Assembly (NCBI RefSeq): GCF_003254295.1
Contig: NZ_QKZO01000009.1
Coordinates: 48,383 to 112,382, forward strand
Direction: 5' to 3'
Length of the DNA stretch: 64,000 bases
DNA from: Rhodobacter capsulatus
GTDB taxonomy: Bacteria > Pseudomonadota > Alphaproteobacteria > Rhodobacterales > Rhodobacteraceae
In this document: positions 36,950 through 48,385 of the stretch, piece after piece
Layout: each line of letters begins with the position of its first letter
How positions within the stretch are numbered: position 1 is the stretch's first letter
Notes under the pieces: model-generated
What the model was told of the DNA's origin: nothing
The model's database searches: none
The model's input: the letters and a program-made list of their open reading frames with translations, nothing else
Program-made: the position numbers and the translations under genes

Positions 36950-38104
36950 TCAGCCCTTCATCCCGTCCCAGAAGCTCTTCACCTTCTGAAAGAAGGACGC
37001 CCCCTCGGGGTTGTTCTCGGCCTGGATGCGCTGGAACTCATCCAGCAGCTCCTTTTGCCGCGCGGTCAGGTTCACCGGCGTTTCCACGGCCAGTTCGATC
37101 ACCATGTCGCCGATGCCGCCGCCGCGCAGGGCGGGCATGCCCTTGCCGCGCAGACGCATCTGCCGACCGGATTGGCTGCCCACCGGCACCTTGACCTTCG
37201 ATCGTCCGCCATCGATCGTCGGCACCTCGACCTCGCCGCCCAGCGCCGCCGAGACCATGCTGACCGGCACCCGGCAGAACAGGTTCACCCCGTCGCGCTG
37301 GAAGATCGCATGCTCGCGCACCTCGATGAAGATATAAAGGTCGCCCGAGGGGCCGCCGCGCATCCCGGCCTCGCCCTCGCCCGCCAGACGGATCCGCGTG
37401 CCGGTTTCCACCCCCGCGGGGATGTTCACGGACAGCGTCCGTTCCTTCTCGATCCGGCCCGAACCGTGGCAGACGCGGCAGGGGTTCTTCACCACCTGAC
37501 CCTGCCCGCCACAGGTGGGGCAGGTGCGTTCGACGGTGAAAAAGCCGTTCTGCGCCCGCACCTTGCCCAGACCCGAACAGGTCGGACAGGTTTGCGGTTC
37601 CGCGCCGCCCTCGGCCCCCGTGCCGTTGCAAGATCCGCAAGCGGCCGAGCCCGGAACGGTGATCGTCTTCTGCGCGCCCTTGAACGCCTCTTCCAGCGTC
37701 ACCCGCATGTTGTAGCGCAGGTCCGAGCCGCGCGTCGCCCGCGACCGGCCACCGCCGCCCGGGCCGCCGCGCCCGCCCATGAAATCGCCGAACAGATCCT
37801 CGAACACATCCGAGAAAGCCGAGGAGAAATCCGCGCCCTGACCATAAGGCCCGCGCGGACCGCCGCCGCCCATGCCGCCCTCGAAAGCCGCGTGACCATA
37901 GCGGTCATAGGCGGCCTTCTTGTCGCCATCCTTCAGCACGTCATAGGCTTCGTTCACTTCCTTGAACTGGGCCTCGGCCTGCGGATTGTCCTGATTGCGG
38001 TCGGGGTGCAGTTCCTTCGCCTTGCTGCGATAGGCCTTCTTGATCTCCTCGGCCGAGGCGCCCCTGGACACCCCCAGAACCTCGTAGAAATCACGCTTCG
38101 CCAT
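36950..38104 (-). CDS. dnaJ: Chaperone DnaJ (Hsp40)
   Basis: A 384-residue type I J-protein that delivers substrates to DnaK and stimulates its ATPase. The J domain with HPD (LHPDRNQDN) is at 1-70, followed by a Gly/Phe-rich stretch ([13 protein letters not shown]). The zinc region has four CxxCxGxG repeats ([32 protein letters not shown]). The C-terminal substrate-binding domain is complete. The start [11 protein letters not shown] is the family start. It lies 68 bp after dnaK in the same operon, with a hairpin in the gap. Confidence 0.97.
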   Translation of the reverse strand: MAKRDFYEVLGVSRGASAEEIKKAYRSKAKELHPDRNQDNPQAEAQFKEVNEAYDVLKDGDKKAAYDRYGHAAFEGGMGGGGPRGPYGQGADFSSAFSDVFEDLFGDFMGGRGGPGGGGRSRATRGSDLRYNMRVTLEEAFKGAQKTITVPGSAACGSCNGTGAEGGAEPQTCPTCSGLGKVRAQNGFFTVERTCPTCGGQGQVVKNPCRVCHGSGRIEKERTLSVNIPAGVETGTRIRLAGEGEAGMRGGPSGDLYIFIEVREHAIFQRDGVNLFCRVPVSMVSAALGGEVEVPTIDGGRSKVKVPVGSQSGRQMRLRGKGMPALRGGGIGDMVIELAVETPVNLTARQKELLDEFQRIQAENNPEGASFFQKVKSFWDGMKG

Positions 38105-38126
38105 TGGAAAGCCCCACTGCGAGAAC

Positions 38127-38154
38127 ACGGAAGCGAGCCCCAAGACGGGGCCCG
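38127..38154 (-). promoter_or_regulatory. dnaK-dnaJ intercistronic hairpin
   Basis: AGCGAGCCCC-AAGA-CGGGGCCCGCT (one mismatch) lies between the two genes without a T-run. It may slow decay or limit dnaJ expression relative to dnaK. Confidence 0.5.
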
Positions 38155-38172
38155 CTCCTCAGGTTCCGGCGC

Positions 38173-40089
<1,917 letters not shown>

Positions 40090-40202
40090 TTCAATACCTC
40101 TTCTTTCGGCGACAGGTGGGGGCGGGTCCCATCAGGCCCCCGGCCCCTATCCCAAGGTTTCCAGACGGTCCGGCGCAGGTGGCCTGCTCCGGCTTCCCGG
40201 CG

Positions 40203-40232
40203 TATATAAGGAGGGGAAAATAGCCCTGCAAG
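40203..40232 (-). promoter_or_regulatory. Putative heat-shock promoter of dnaK
   Basis: On the minus strand CTTGCA (-35) and CTTATAT (-10); TTG and CTTATAT are 18 nt apart. The leader would be about 105 nt. The form agrees with alphaproteobacterial RpoH promoters and matches the one before hslO. Confidence 0.6.
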
Positions 40233-40258
40233 AACTGACGCGCGGGAGTTTGCGACAA

Positions 40259-40894
40259 ATGCCACAATCCGCCCGACCGGTGCAAAAACGCCCGGCTCCG
40301 CAGGAAATCCGCGGCTTTCGCCATTACCCCGGCTGGCTGGTGCCCGGCGAACAGGCGGCGCTGGTCGAGGACCTGCGCGCGGTGGTCGCCGCGGCGCCCC
40401 TCTTCTCGCCGATGACGCCCTATGGGCGGCCGATGTCGGTGCGGATGACCTCGGCCGGGCGGTTCGGCTGGGTGGCCGACCGGCGCGGCTATCGCTACAG
40501 CGAAACGCACCCCGCGGGCGGGGCCTGGCCTGCCATTCCCGAGGCTGTTCTGGACATCTGGCGGGCGGTGTCGGGGTCTGATCGCAGCCCCGAGTGCTGT
40601 CTGATGAATTTCTACGCCGAAGGGGCGCGGATGGGCCTGCATCAGGACCGCGACGAGGCGGATTTTTCGCAGCCCGTGGTGTCGATCAGCCTTGGCGATG
40701 ACGGGCTTTTCCGCATCGGCAATGAAACGCGGGGCGGGGCGACGCAAAGCCTCTGGCTGCGTTCGGGCGATGTGCTGGTGATGGGCGACTCCGCGCGGCT
40801 GCTGTATCACGGCATCGACCGGATCGCGCCCGGCACCTCGACGCTGCTGCCGCAGGGCGGGCGGATCAATCTGACGCTGCGCGTGGTGACATAG
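40259..40894 (+). CDS. alkB: AlkB-type 2-oxoglutarate/Fe(II) DNA repair dioxygenase
   Basis: A 211-residue AlkB protein that removes methyl lesions from N1-adenine and N3-cytosine by oxidative demethylation. Iron ligands are His128 and Asp130 (HQDRDE) and His184 (LYHGIDRI). The 2-oxoglutarate arginines are in RINLTLR near the C-terminus, and the substrate motif PYGRPMSVRMTSAG is typical. ATG 40259 is preferred; the open frame upstream overlaps the divergent dnaK. It ends at an intergenic palindrome shared with mutY. Confidence 0.93.
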   Translation: MPQSARPVQKRPAPQEIRGFRHYPGWLVPGEQAALVEDLRAVVAAAPLFSPMTPYGRPMSVRMTSAGRFGWVADRRGYRYSETHPAGGAWPAIPEAVLDIWRAVSGSDRSPECCLMNFYAEGARMGLHQDRDEADFSQPVVSISLGDDGLFRIGNETRGGATQSLWLRSGDVLVMGDSARLLYHGIDRIAPGTSTLLPQGGRINLTLRVVT

Positions 40895-40898
40895 GCGG

Positions 40899-40982
40899 AA
40901 AGGGCGTATTTGCGCCAAGAAGAAACCCGCATCCCTTCATCTTGCCTCAAATACCTCGGGGGTGCGGGGGCAGCGCCCCCGC
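40899..40982. repeat. Hybrid intergenic palindrome (both types)
   Basis: The left arm (40900-40925) is the TATTTGCGCCAAGAAG type, while the right arm (40937-40955) is the CATCTTGCCTCAAATA type. GGGGGTGCGGGGGCAGCGCCCCC follows. Arms pair over TATTTG, CAAGA and GAA. The right side encodes the last residues and stop codon of mutY. Confidence 0.85.
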
Positions 40983-42011
40983 TTGCGCCATATCCCAGAC
41001 CTTGCGCATCACCGTGGGCAGGGCGGCGGGGGAAAATTCCGTTTTCGGCGTGAAGCCCTTGCCCTCGGCATGGGCGACGAAGACCCGCAGCCGCAGGTGG
41101 AAATGGGTGAAGGTGTGGCGGACCTCATGCGAAAGCAGGGTCCAGTCGGCGGTCAGCGGCGGGCAGGGGGCGGGTTCGGTCTCGGCCCAGTCCGAGCCGG
41201 GAAAGCCGAGCATCCCGCCCAGAAGCCCCTTGTCCGGGCGACGTTCCAGCAGCACCCCGCCGTCGCGGTCGAGCGCGACATAGGCCAGCCCGAAGCGGGT
41301 CGGTTTCTCGGGCTTGGGGGATTTGCGCGGCAGCTCGGCGGCGATGCCCTGCGCCTTGGCGGCGCAGAAATCGCTGACCGGGCACAGCGCGCACGCCGGG
41401 TTGCGCGGGGTGCAGATCGTGGCGCCCAGATCCATCATCGCCTGCGCATGATCGCCCGGGCGCCGCTCGGGCGTCAGCCGCCCGGCCCGTTCGATCAGAT
41501 CCGGTTTTGCCGCGGGCATCGGGGTTTCAACCGCCCAGAGCCGCGCCACCACCCGTTCGACATTGCCATCGACCACCACGGCCGGTTCGTCAAAGGCGAT
41601 CGCCGCCACCGCCGCCGCCGTATAGGGGCCGATGCCGGGCAGGGCGCGCAACCCCTCGGAGGTTTCCGGAAACCGCCCGCCCGCCGCTGCCACGGCCCGG
41701 GCGCATTTCAAAAGGTTCCGGGCGCGGGCGTAATAGCCAAGCCCGGCCCATTCGGCCATCACCGCGCCATCCTCGGCCGCGGCCAGATCCGCCACGCCGG
41801 GCCAGCGCGCGGTGAAACGGCGGAAATAGTCGCGCACCGCGGCCACGGTCGTTTGCTGCAGCATCACCTCGGAGAGCCAGACGTGATAGGGATCGGGCCG
41901 CACCCCCGCCGCGCGATCGGCCGGGCCCACCCGCCAGGGCATCACCCGCGCCTGGGCATCATACCAGCCAAGCAGCGCCGCCCCCGCCGCCGCCTCGTTT
42001 CCGTCACGCAA
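40947..42011 (-). CDS. mutY: A/G-specific adenine glycosylase
   Basis: A 354-residue MutY that removes adenine opposite 8-oxoguanine. Catalytic Glu is in LSEVMLQQTTV, the helix-hairpin-helix is LPGIGPYTAAA, catalytic Asp is in VVVDGNVERV, and the 4Fe-4S cluster is CTPRNPACALCPVSDFC. A C-terminal Nudix-like 8-oxoG recognition domain follows. The start appears to be TTG (42011): no ATG or GTG exists before the family N-terminus and an in-frame stop lies 3 codons upstream. The final residues LPPHPRGI and the stop come from an intergenic repeat. Confidence 0.92.
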   Translation of the reverse strand: MRDGNEAAAGAALLGWYDAQARVMPWRVGPADRAAGVRPDPYHVWLSEVMLQQTTVAAVRDYFRRFTARWPGVADLAAAEDGAVMAEWAGLGYYARARNLLKCARAVAAAGGRFPETSEGLRALPGIGPYTAAAVAAIAFDEPAVVVDGNVERVVARLWAVETPMPAAKPDLIERAGRLTPERRPGDHAQAMMDLGATICTPRNPACALCPVSDFCAAKAQGIAAELPRKSPKPEKPTRFGLAYVALDRDGGVLLERRPDKGLLGGMLGFPGSDWAETEPAPCPPLTADWTLLSHEVRHTFTHFHLRLRVFVAHAEGKGFTPKTEFSPAALPTVMRKVWDMAQAGALPPHPRGI

Positions 42012-42092
42012 TCTTTATGGCCCCCCGCCCCATTCCTCTGGCTTTGCCCCGTGGCCTGCCTAGAATAGGACCAAGTTCCGGAAAGGACAGGG

Positions 42093-42674
42093 ATGGGCGA
42101 CGAACACCACCACCACGAGCCGAACGAGCGCCCCGCGGCGCCCGCGAGGCTGCGCCGGATGCGCGGCTTCGAGCCGGCTGCCGGTCTGGTGAAGGAGCGC
42201 ATCCGCGCCGCGGGCGAATCGCGCGGCTTCGCCATCGCCCGGCTGGTCACGCATTGGGCCGAGGTCGTCGGCGCCGAGATCGCCGCCCATGCCCGCCCGG
42301 TGAAGATCGGCTACGGCCGCGAGGGGATCGGCGCCAGCCTGACGCTTCTGGTCGAGGGGCCGATGGCGCCGATGATCGACATGAGCCGCGAGAAGATCCG
42401 CGCCAAGGTCAATGCCTGCTACGGCTACAACGCGATTTCCCGCATCCTGATCACCCAGACCGCCGCCACCGGCTTTGCCGAGGGGCAGGCGGCCTTCGCC
42501 CCGGCACCGAAAAAGGCGCCCCCGAAACCCACCCCCGAGGTCTGCGCCCGCGCGCAGGCGGCGACCGAGGGTCTGGCCGATGCCGGGCTGCGGGCGGCGC
42601 TGGAAGACCTTGCCCGAAACATCCTGATGAAACCCGCCAGACGGCGGGAAGAGCTGAGAAAGGCTGATCCATGA
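42093..42674 (+). CDS. DUF721 / DciA-like protein
   Basis: A 193-residue protein with a DUF721 domain (residues 28-110: GLVKERIRAAGESRGFAIARLV and THWAEVVGAEIAAHARPVK). DUF721 proteins include DciA, a loader or partner of the replicative helicase. The N-terminus has an HHHH run (MGDEHHHHEPNERP) that could bind metal. The C-terminal half is Pro/Ala/Lys-rich. GGAAAGGAC precedes ATG 42093. It is divergent from mutY and overlaps the DsbA-like gene by 4 nt. Confidence 0.75.
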   Translation: MGDEHHHHEPNERPAAPARLRRMRGFEPAAGLVKERIRAAGESRGFAIARLVTHWAEVVGAEIAAHARPVKIGYGREGIGASLTLLVEGPMAPMIDMSREKIRAKVNACYGYNAISRILITQTAATGFAEGQAAFAPAPKKAPPKPTPEVCARAQAATEGLADAGLRAALEDLARNILMKPARRREELRKADP

Positions 42675-43333
42675 ACCGACGTTCCCTTTTGCTTGGCCTC
42701 GCCGGTGGCGCCGTGGTGGCGGCGGCAGGCGGCGGCTATGTCGTGCTGCGGCAGGCCCCGGCCGAGACGCTGATCGCCACCCCGGCCGAGGCGGCCTCGG
42801 GCGGCGCCGTCCTGCCCGATATCGCGCTGGGCAGGGCGGATGCGCCGGTGACGCTGATCGAATATGCCTCCTATACCTGTTCGCATTGCGCGCGGTTCCA
42901 TGAAACCGTCTTCCCGTCGCTCAAGCGCGATTACATCGACACCGGCAAGCTCCGCTTCATCCTGCGCGAGGTCTATTTCGACAAGTTCGGGCTTTGGGCC
43001 GGGCAGATCGCGCAATGCGGCGGCGATCTGAAATATTACGGCATCGCCGGGATGCTGTTTGCCGAGCAGAAATCCTGGATCGGCGACGGAACCGAGCCGG
43101 TGATCGCCGAAAACCTGCGCAAGATCGGCATCAAGGCCGGTCTGACCAAGGACCAGATCGAGACCTGTCTGAACGACACCGCCCGCGCCGAAGCGATGGT
43201 GAGGACCTATCAGAAGAACGCCTCGGCCGATGCGATCGAGGGCACGCCGACGCTGGTGATCAACGGCGAGAAGTTCGACAACATGGGCTATGCCGAGCTG
43301 AAGAAGATCCTTGACGCCAAGCTGGGCGGTTAA
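42671..43333 (+). CDS. DsbA-like thiol-disulfide oxidoreductase
   Basis: A 220-residue exported protein: N-terminal signal/anchor ([23 protein letters not shown]) and a DsbA/27kDa-type thioredoxin domain. The active site is C-S-H-C at 70-73 ([13 protein letters not shown]), and the cis-Pro motif is [11 protein letters not shown]. It probably introduces or reshuffles disulfides in periplasmic proteins. The RRSLLLGL start could allow Tat or Sec export. Coupled to the DUF721 gene (ATGA). The end overlaps lpxK on the opposite strand by 4 nt. Confidence 0.88.
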   Translation: MNRRSLLLGLAGGAVVAAAGGGYVVLRQAPAETLIATPAEAASGGAVLPDIALGRADAPVTLIEYASYTCSHCARFHETVFPSLKRDYIDTGKLRFILREVYFDKFGLWAGQIAQCGGDLKYYGIAGMLFAEQKSWIGDGTEPVIAENLRKIGIKAGLTKDQIETCLNDTARAEAMVRTYQKNASADAIEGTPTLVINGEKFDNMGYAELKKILDAKLGG

Positions 43334-44319
43334 AGTCCGAGGCTTTCCAAGGCTTTGAGAAGCGGTGCGGCGTCTTCGAAGACCAGCCGCACCGGCAGCG
43401 CCAGCACCTTCGGCCGGAACGACATCGGCAGCCGGGCGGCGTCCTTTTCCGTTGTCACCAGCTGCGCATCCAGAAAGAGCGCCTCGGTTTCCAGCCGCGT
43501 CAGCAGCTGCGCCGAGAACGGCTGATGATCGTCAAGCGCCTCGGCCCGCACCACCTCGGCGCCCAGGCCGCGCAGGGTGGCGAAGAATTTCTCCGGATGG
43601 CCGATGCCCGCGAAGGCCAGCACCCGCTGGCCCTCCCAGTCCATGCCGGTGGGCAGGGGCACCAGCTGCCCGCGCAGATGCGGCACCGGGATCTGCCCGC
43701 CCCAGCGCGCGGCGAAGCTTTCCTGCGCCGGGACCGGCCCGATCGAGAGCGCCAGATCGGCCCGGGCCAGGCCCTCGGCCACCGGCTCGCGCAGCGGCCC
43801 CGCGGGCAGGCACAGGCCATTGCCGAAGCCCTTGGCCGCATCGACCACGACGATCGAGAGATCCTTTTGCAGCGCCGGGTTCTGATGCCCGTCATCGAGC
43901 AGGATCAGCTTCGCCCCGGCGGCAACCGCCGCCCGCGCGCCCGCCGCCCGATCACGCGCGATCCAGGTCGGCGTGAAGGCCGAAAGCAGCAGCGGCTCGT
44001 CACCGACCTCGGCGGCGCGGTGGCGCCTTTCGTCGACGCGGAGCGGGCCGGTCAGGCTGCCGCCATGGCCGCGGCTGACCACATGCGCCTCCAGCCCGCG
44101 CGCGGCCAGAAGCTGCGCCAGCGCGATCACCGTGGGCGTCTTGCCGGTGCCGCCCGCGTTGATGTTGCCCACCGAAATCACCGGCACCGGCAGCCGCAGC
44201 CCGTCTTTCGCCACCCGCAGCCAGGTGGCCGCGGCATAGATCCGCCCCAGCGGGCCAAGCAGCCGCGCCTGCAGCGCCGGGCGGGCGGGATCGGTGAACC
44301 AGAAGCCGGGGGCCTGCAT
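43330..44319 (-). CDS. lpxK: Tetraacyldisaccharide 4'-kinase
   Basis: A 329-residue membrane-associated kinase that phosphorylates the 4' position of lipid A disaccharide. The P-loop [14 protein letters not shown] lies at 51-64, the ATP-site [12 protein letters not shown] is present, and the N-terminal amphipathic region [27 protein letters not shown] is typical. The start ATG (44319) shares its A with the TGA of the Kdo transferase gene, so the two lipid A genes are coupled. Confidence 0.93.
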   Translation of the reverse strand: MQAPGFWFTDPARPALQARLLGPLGRIYAAATWLRVAKDGLRLPVPVISVGNINAGGTGKTPTVIALAQLLAARGLEAHVVSRGHGGSLTGPLRVDERRHRAAEVGDEPLLLSAFTPTWIARDRAAGARAAVAAGAKLILLDDGHQNPALQKDLSIVVVDAAKGFGNGLCLPAGPLREPVAEGLARADLALSIGPVPAQESFAARWGGQIPVPHLRGQLVPLPTGMDWEGQRVLAFAGIGHPEKFFATLRGLGAEVVRAEALDDHQPFSAQLLTRLETEALFLDAQLVTTEKDAARLPMSFRPKVLALPVRLVFEDAAPLLKALESLGL

Positions 44320-45527
44320 CACATTGTCCTTTCTGCGCGGGCGGCGTCGAATTCCCGCAAGATCGCCCGCACGATGGCCTCGGCCGCCGCCGCCCCGCCC
44401 GAGGTCACGGCCCAGGCGTTATGCGCCAGAACCGCGGCGCGGTCGGGTGACATCAGATCGGCGATGGCCTCGCCAAGCGAGGTGTCGTCATGGATCGACC
44501 GCGCCGCCCGTGCCTCGTCGAGCCTTGCATAATCGGCGGCGAAAGGGGCGGTCTGCGGCCCGTGCACCACCGCCGAGCCAAGCGAGGCCGGTTCAAAGGG
44601 CGACCGCCCCTGACCCGCCGCGCCGATCAGCGTGCCGCCCATGTAGCTGACCGGGGCGATGCGATACCAAAGCCCGTATTCGGCCGGATCATCGGCCAGA
44701 AAGATTTCCGTCTCGGCATCGGGTTCGCCCTCCAGCGAGCGGCTGGCCACCGCCCAGCCCGCATCGGTCAGCCGGTCGCCCAGCTCCAGCGCGTCGTCGG
44801 GCTGATCCGGCGCCAGGATCAGCAGCATCCGATGCGCGTGATGCTGCGCATGCGCCTGCGCCGCCAGCACGGCCTCGATCTCCGCGGGCGGCACCGCGGC
44901 GGCCAGCCAGACCGGCCGGGTATGGGTCAGGCTCGCCATCGAGGCCCGTTCCGCCTCGGAACAGCGCAAAGGCTTCGGCGGCAGGCCGAGGACGCCGCCG
45001 ACATCGATCTGCGCCGGGTCAAGCCCCTGGCGTTCGAGGAGCGCGAAAGAGGCCTGATCGCGCACGACGATCCGGCGGATCCGCCGCAACAGCCCGCGTT
45101 GCCCGAACCGGCCCAGACGGCGGGCAGGCGGCGGCAGGCAGACATCCACCATCATCACCGCAATCCCCGCCCGGTCGGCCGCGGTGATTAGCCCGCCCGG
45201 CAGGTCATTGCCGAAAAGCACCATCAGCCCCGGCCTGACCCGTTCCAGCAGATCCCGCGCCGCGGCTAGGCTGTCTTCGGGCGGGGTCGCGGCTTCGACG
45301 GTTTCGGGCAGCGTCACCTCCGGTCCCGGCGGCAGCGCCAGCATCACCCGCATCTCCGGGCGCAGCCGATCGAGCCGCGCCAGAACCTGCCGCACGCCCT
45401 CAAGGCCTGCGCTGGCGGCCTCGGGGCCGACCTGCATCCAGATCAGCGGCCGCCGGTCCTCGGACAGCGGGTCTGCCGCGGTCTCGGTCTTCTCTGCGCG
45501 CCACCAGCGGGCAAGCGATCCCAGCAT
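44319..45527 (-). CDS. waaA: Kdo transferase-like glycosyltransferase
   Basis: A 402-residue protein in the position of 3-deoxy-D-manno-octulosonate transferase, between DUF4170 and lpxK. The N-terminal domain [17 protein letters not shown] and the [12 protein letters not shown] segment correspond to the Kdo transferase N-domain. The C-terminal part with [24 protein letters not shown] corresponds to the nucleotide-sugar site of GT30 enzymes. The usual SVGE catalytic motif reads QVGPEAAS here, so it is divergent. The start MLGSLARWW is chosen for domain length; the frame is open further upstream. Confidence 0.72.
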   Translation of the reverse strand: MLGSLARWWRAEKTETAADPLSEDRRPLIWMQVGPEAASAGLEGVRQVLARLDRLRPEMRVMLALPPGPEVTLPETVEAATPPEDSLAAARDLLERVRPGLMVLFGNDLPGGLITAADRAGIAVMMVDVCLPPPARRLGRFGQRGLLRRIRRIVVRDQASFALLERQGLDPAQIDVGGVLGLPPKPLRCSEAERASMASLTHTRPVWLAAAVPPAEIEAVLAAQAHAQHHAHRMLLILAPDQPDDALELGDRLTDAGWAVASRSLEGEPDAETEIFLADDPAEYGLWYRIAPVSYMGGTLIGAAGQGRSPFEPASLGSAVVHGPQTAPFAADYARLDEARAARSIHDDTSLGEAIADLMSPDRAAVLAHNAWAVTSGGAAAAEAIVRAILREFDAARAERTM

Positions 45528-45540
45528 CGGGGTCAGGATC

Positions 45541-45798
45541 TCAGCTGCCCAGTTCCTCGGTCGCCGAGGCCGGGGTTTCCTCGTCGCGCAGCCGGTGCAG
45601 ATGGGCGATGAAATAGCGCATGTGGGCATCATCCACGGTGCGCTGCGCCTCGGCCTTCCAGGCGGAATAGGCCGTGGCATAGTTCGGATAGATGCCGACG
45701 ATATGGATGGCGTTCACATCCTTGAATTCGCTGCGCGAGGCGGACACAAGTTCGCCGCCGAAAACGAGATGCAGGCGTTGGGGGGAAGGTTTGCTCAT
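45541..45798 (-). CDS. DUF4170 family small protein
   Basis: An 85-residue soluble protein with the DUF4170 pattern LHLVFGGELVSASRSEFKDV then VGIYPNYATAYSAWKAEAQ and DDAHMRYFIAHLHRL. The family occurs next to Kdo transferase genes in alphaproteobacteria; its function is not known. Start MSKPSPQRL. It ends 13 bp before waaA on the same strand. The gap to zapE (45799-45951) holds the divergent promoters. Confidence 0.8.
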   Translation of the reverse strand: MSKPSPQRLHLVFGGELVSASRSEFKDVNAIHIVGIYPNYATAYSAWKAEAQRTVDDAHMRYFIAHLHRLRDEETPASATEELGS

Positions 45799-45951
45799 GG
45801 GCCATCCTGTCGGAGAAGTTGTGCCGCCAAGACTATGCGAAGCCCCGCCGCCTCTCAAGCGGCGATCCGAAGGCGCAAGCCCCGCGGGTAACGCTTTCGT
45901 CATCGCCGACCCCTATGGTTGTTTGCGTTTTCACCCGTTAATCAGGCGGCC

Positions 45952-47034
45952 ATGCACAGAAGCTTGACCCAGATCTACGATGGCCGCGTCGCGGCGGGAA
46001 CCTTGCGCGCCGATGCGGCCCAGCGTGCGGTGCTGCCGCTGCTGGACCGGGTGCGGGCCGAGCTGGAGGCGCCGGTGAAGAAGCCCGGCCTGTTCGGTCT
46101 GTTCGCCAAGCCGCCCGAGCCGGTGAAGGGGCTTTACCTCTGGGGCGGGGTCGGGCGCGGCAAGTCGATGCTGATGGATCTTTTCGGCGAGGCGGTGGCG
46201 GTGCCGAAACGCCGGGTGCATTTCCACGCCTTCATGCAGGAGGTGCAGGGCAAGATCGACGGTCACCGCCGCGCCCGGGAGGAAGACCCGATCCAGCCCG
46301 TCGCGGCCGAGATCGCGGCCGCGGTCCGGCTTTTGTGCTTCGACGAGATGCAGATCACCGACATCGCCGATGCGATGATCGTGGGGCGGCTTTTTGACGA
46401 GATGTTCAAGCGCGGCGTGACAGTGGTGACGACCTCGAACCGGCCGCCCGTCGATCTTTACAAGAACGGCTTGAACCGGCAGCTGTTCCTGCCCTTCATC
46501 GAGATCCTGTCCTCGCGTCTTGAGGTGCACGAGATCGTCTCGGAAACCGATTACCGGCTGCATCGGCTGGCGGGGGCGGAGGTTTATTTTGCGCCCGCCG
46601 GGACGGCGGCGCACAAGAAGATGGATGCGCTCTGGAACGAGCTGACCGGGCATGACGGCACGACGCAACTGCGCATCGAGGTCAAGGGGCGCTCGGTGGT
46701 GATCCCGCAATATCACAACGGTGTCGGGCGGGCGCGGTTCTGGGATCTGTGCGGCGCGATGCTGGGCCCGGCCGATTATCTGGCGATCGCCGGGGCGCTG
46801 CGGGTTCTGATGATCGACGACATCCCGCATCTCTCGGCCTCGAACTTCAACGAGGCGAAGCGCTTCGTGACGCTGATCGACGCTTTGTATGAGGGCAAGG
46901 TGCGGCTGATCTGTTCCGCCGCCGATGTGCCCGAGCGGCTTTACAACGAGGGCGAGGGCAGTTTCGAATTCGCCCGCACGGCGTCCCGGCTGCGGGAAAT
47001 GCAATCGGCCGACTGGTCGCAGGAAAACCGCTGA
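45952..47034 (+). CDS. zapE: ZapE/AFG1-like cell-division ATPase
   Basis: A 360-residue P-loop ATPase of the AFG1 family. Walker A GGVGRGKSM is at 65-73 and Walker B LLCFDEMQ at 127-134, followed by TSNRPPVDLYKNGLNRQLFLPFI, the family's signature. Family role: ZapE acts at the FtsZ ring; mitochondrial AFG1 assists respiratory complex quality control. ATG 45952 gives the standard N-terminus. A 230-bp repeat starts immediately after the stop. Confidence 0.9.
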   Translation: MHRSLTQIYDGRVAAGTLRADAAQRAVLPLLDRVRAELEAPVKKPGLFGLFAKPPEPVKGLYLWGGVGRGKSMLMDLFGEAVAVPKRRVHFHAFMQEVQGKIDGHRRAREEDPIQPVAAEIAAAVRLLCFDEMQITDIADAMIVGRLFDEMFKRGVTVVTTSNRPPVDLYKNGLNRQLFLPFIEILSSRLEVHEIVSETDYRLHRLAGAEVYFAPAGTAAHKKMDALWNELTGHDGTTQLRIEVKGRSVVIPQYHNGVGRARFWDLCGAMLGPADYLAIAGALRVLMIDDIPHLSASNFNEAKRFVTLIDALYEGKVRLICSAADVPERLYNEGEGSFEFARTASRLREMQSADWSQENR

Positions 47035-47035
47035 C

Positions 47036-47268
47036 GGCGCGTCTTTCGGGCGGAACAGGAAACGCGATCCGCGTTTCCCCGCCCGGCAAGACCCCGCTGC
47101 GGCACGACCGTTTCCCCCGGGCGCAACAGAGGCCAGCGCCTGCCCCGGTGGGCGAGAAGCGCCCGCCGAGGGCGGGGCGGGCGCTGGCCGAGGGCCTTTG
47201 GGCCCCCGGCGGTCACGGGGTCGATGCTGCGCGTGGCCTCGGCGATGGCCTCGGCCAATGCGGGCGAC
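47036..47268. repeat. Convergent-gap structured repeat, copy A
   Basis: About 233 bp filling the gap between convergent zapE and the flavin monooxygenase gene. It starts with a hairpin GGGCGG...GGAAACGCG / GCGTTTCC...CGCCC (47048-47084). A long-range stem pairs GGCCAGCGCC (47131-47140) with GGCGCTGGCC (47180-47189), and inside it lies GGCGAGAAGCGCCCGCCGAGG. The end block GGCCTCGGCGATGGCCTCGG is near 47235. It aligns over its full length with copies at 52.5 and 59.5 kb. Confidence 0.9.
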
Positions 47269-47269
47269 G

Positions 47270-48289
47270 TCACCCCAGCATGTCGCGCACCATCGGCGCG
47301 ACCTTGGTGCCGTAAAGCGCGATCGCATCGCGCAGATGCGCCGGGTCTTGCGGACCGGCCGAATATTTCAGCGTGAAGCGCGAAAGCCCCAGCGCCTTGA
47401 CCGTCGTCGCGATCTTCTTCGCCACCGTCTCGGGGCTGCCGACATAAAGCGAGCCATGGGCGATCTCCGCCTCGAAGGCCGCCCTGGTGAACCGCGGCCA
47501 GCCGCGCGAGCGCCCGATCAGATCGTGCATCGCCGCGTAAGCCGGGAAATAGCGCGCCTTCGCCTCGTCATCGCTTGCCGCGATATGGCCCGGCGAATGC
47601 ACCGACAGCGGCAGCGGTGTCGCCCCCATCCGCTCGCGGGTATAGCGGTACAGATCGGCGAGCGGGCCGAACCGCGCCGGATTGCCGCCGATGATCGCCA
47701 TGACCAGCGGCATGTCCATCGCCGCCGCCTCCAGCACCGAGTCGGGGCTGCCGCCCACGCCGCGCCAGACCTGCAAGGGCCGTTCGGGGCGCGGATAGAC
47801 GGTGACGCCTTTCAGGGCCGGACGGTGGCTGCCCTGAAAGCTGATCTTCTCCTGGCTGACAAGGCTGTGCAAAAGCTGCGCTTTTTCGGTGAACAAGGTC
47901 TCGTAATCGTTCAGATCAAAGCCGAAGAGCGGGAAGCTCTCGGTGAACGACCCCCGCCCGATCGTCAGCTCCGCCCGCCCCGGCGCCAGCGCATCGAGCG
48001 TCGCAAGGCGCTGAAACACCCGGATCGGATCATCTGAGGACAGAACCGTGACCGAGGTCCCGGCATGGATCTTTTCCGTGCGGGCCAGGATCGCCCCCAA
48101 AAGCGGCTCCATCGCCGAGATCGCGAAATCCGGGCGGTGGTGTTCGCCCAGACCGATGTAATCCAGCCCGACCTGATCGGCCAGAACCGCCTCGGCCAGC
48201 GTGTCGCGGATCACTTGCGCGCCCGGGCGGGGCCCGGTCGCATCCGCGGTGATGTCGCCAAAAGTATCAAGGCCGAATTCAAGCACCAT
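47270..48289 (-). CDS. Luciferase-like flavin-dependent monooxygenase
   Basis: A 339-residue LLM-class flavin oxidoreductase. Segments VGLDYIGLGEHHRPDFAIS, VTVLSSDDPIRVFQRLATLD and RAELTIGRGSF match the bacterial luciferase-like TIM barrel that binds reduced FMN. The substrate is unknown; relatives oxidise varied organic compounds. ATG 48289 follows GGAAAGGAGG with proper spacing. The upstream in-frame ATG (48325) is less likely. The stop lies one base from repeat copy A. Confidence 0.85.
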   Translation of the reverse strand: MVLEFGLDTFGDITADATGPRPGAQVIRDTLAEAVLADQVGLDYIGLGEHHRPDFAISAMEPLLGAILARTEKIHAGTSVTVLSSDDPIRVFQRLATLDALAPGRAELTIGRGSFTESFPLFGFDLNDYETLFTEKAQLLHSLVSQEKISFQGSHRPALKGVTVYPRPERPLQVWRGVGGSPDSVLEAAAMDMPLVMAIIGGNPARFGPLADLYRYTRERMGATPLPLSVHSPGHIAASDDEAKARYFPAYAAMHDLIGRSRGWPRFTRAAFEAEIAHGSLYVGSPETVAKKIATTVKALGLSRFTLKYSAGPQDPAHLRDAIALYGTKVAPMVRDMLG

Positions 48290-48385
48290 CGCGGGCCTCC
48301 TTTCCGTTGCGGGAAAGATAGGCAAAGCGGGCCTGTGCGCCTAGGCACGAGGCCGCACAGGAATTCCCGCAGAAATGCGCAGATC

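Noticed and set aside
46941-47273. A conserved-looking minus-strand reading frame in repeat copies A and B (LAEAIAEATRS and PKALGQRPPRP-like peptides)
   Set aside because: The similarity follows from the DNA repeat itself. Copy C does not keep a comparable uninterrupted frame with a start, and no ribosome site is present.
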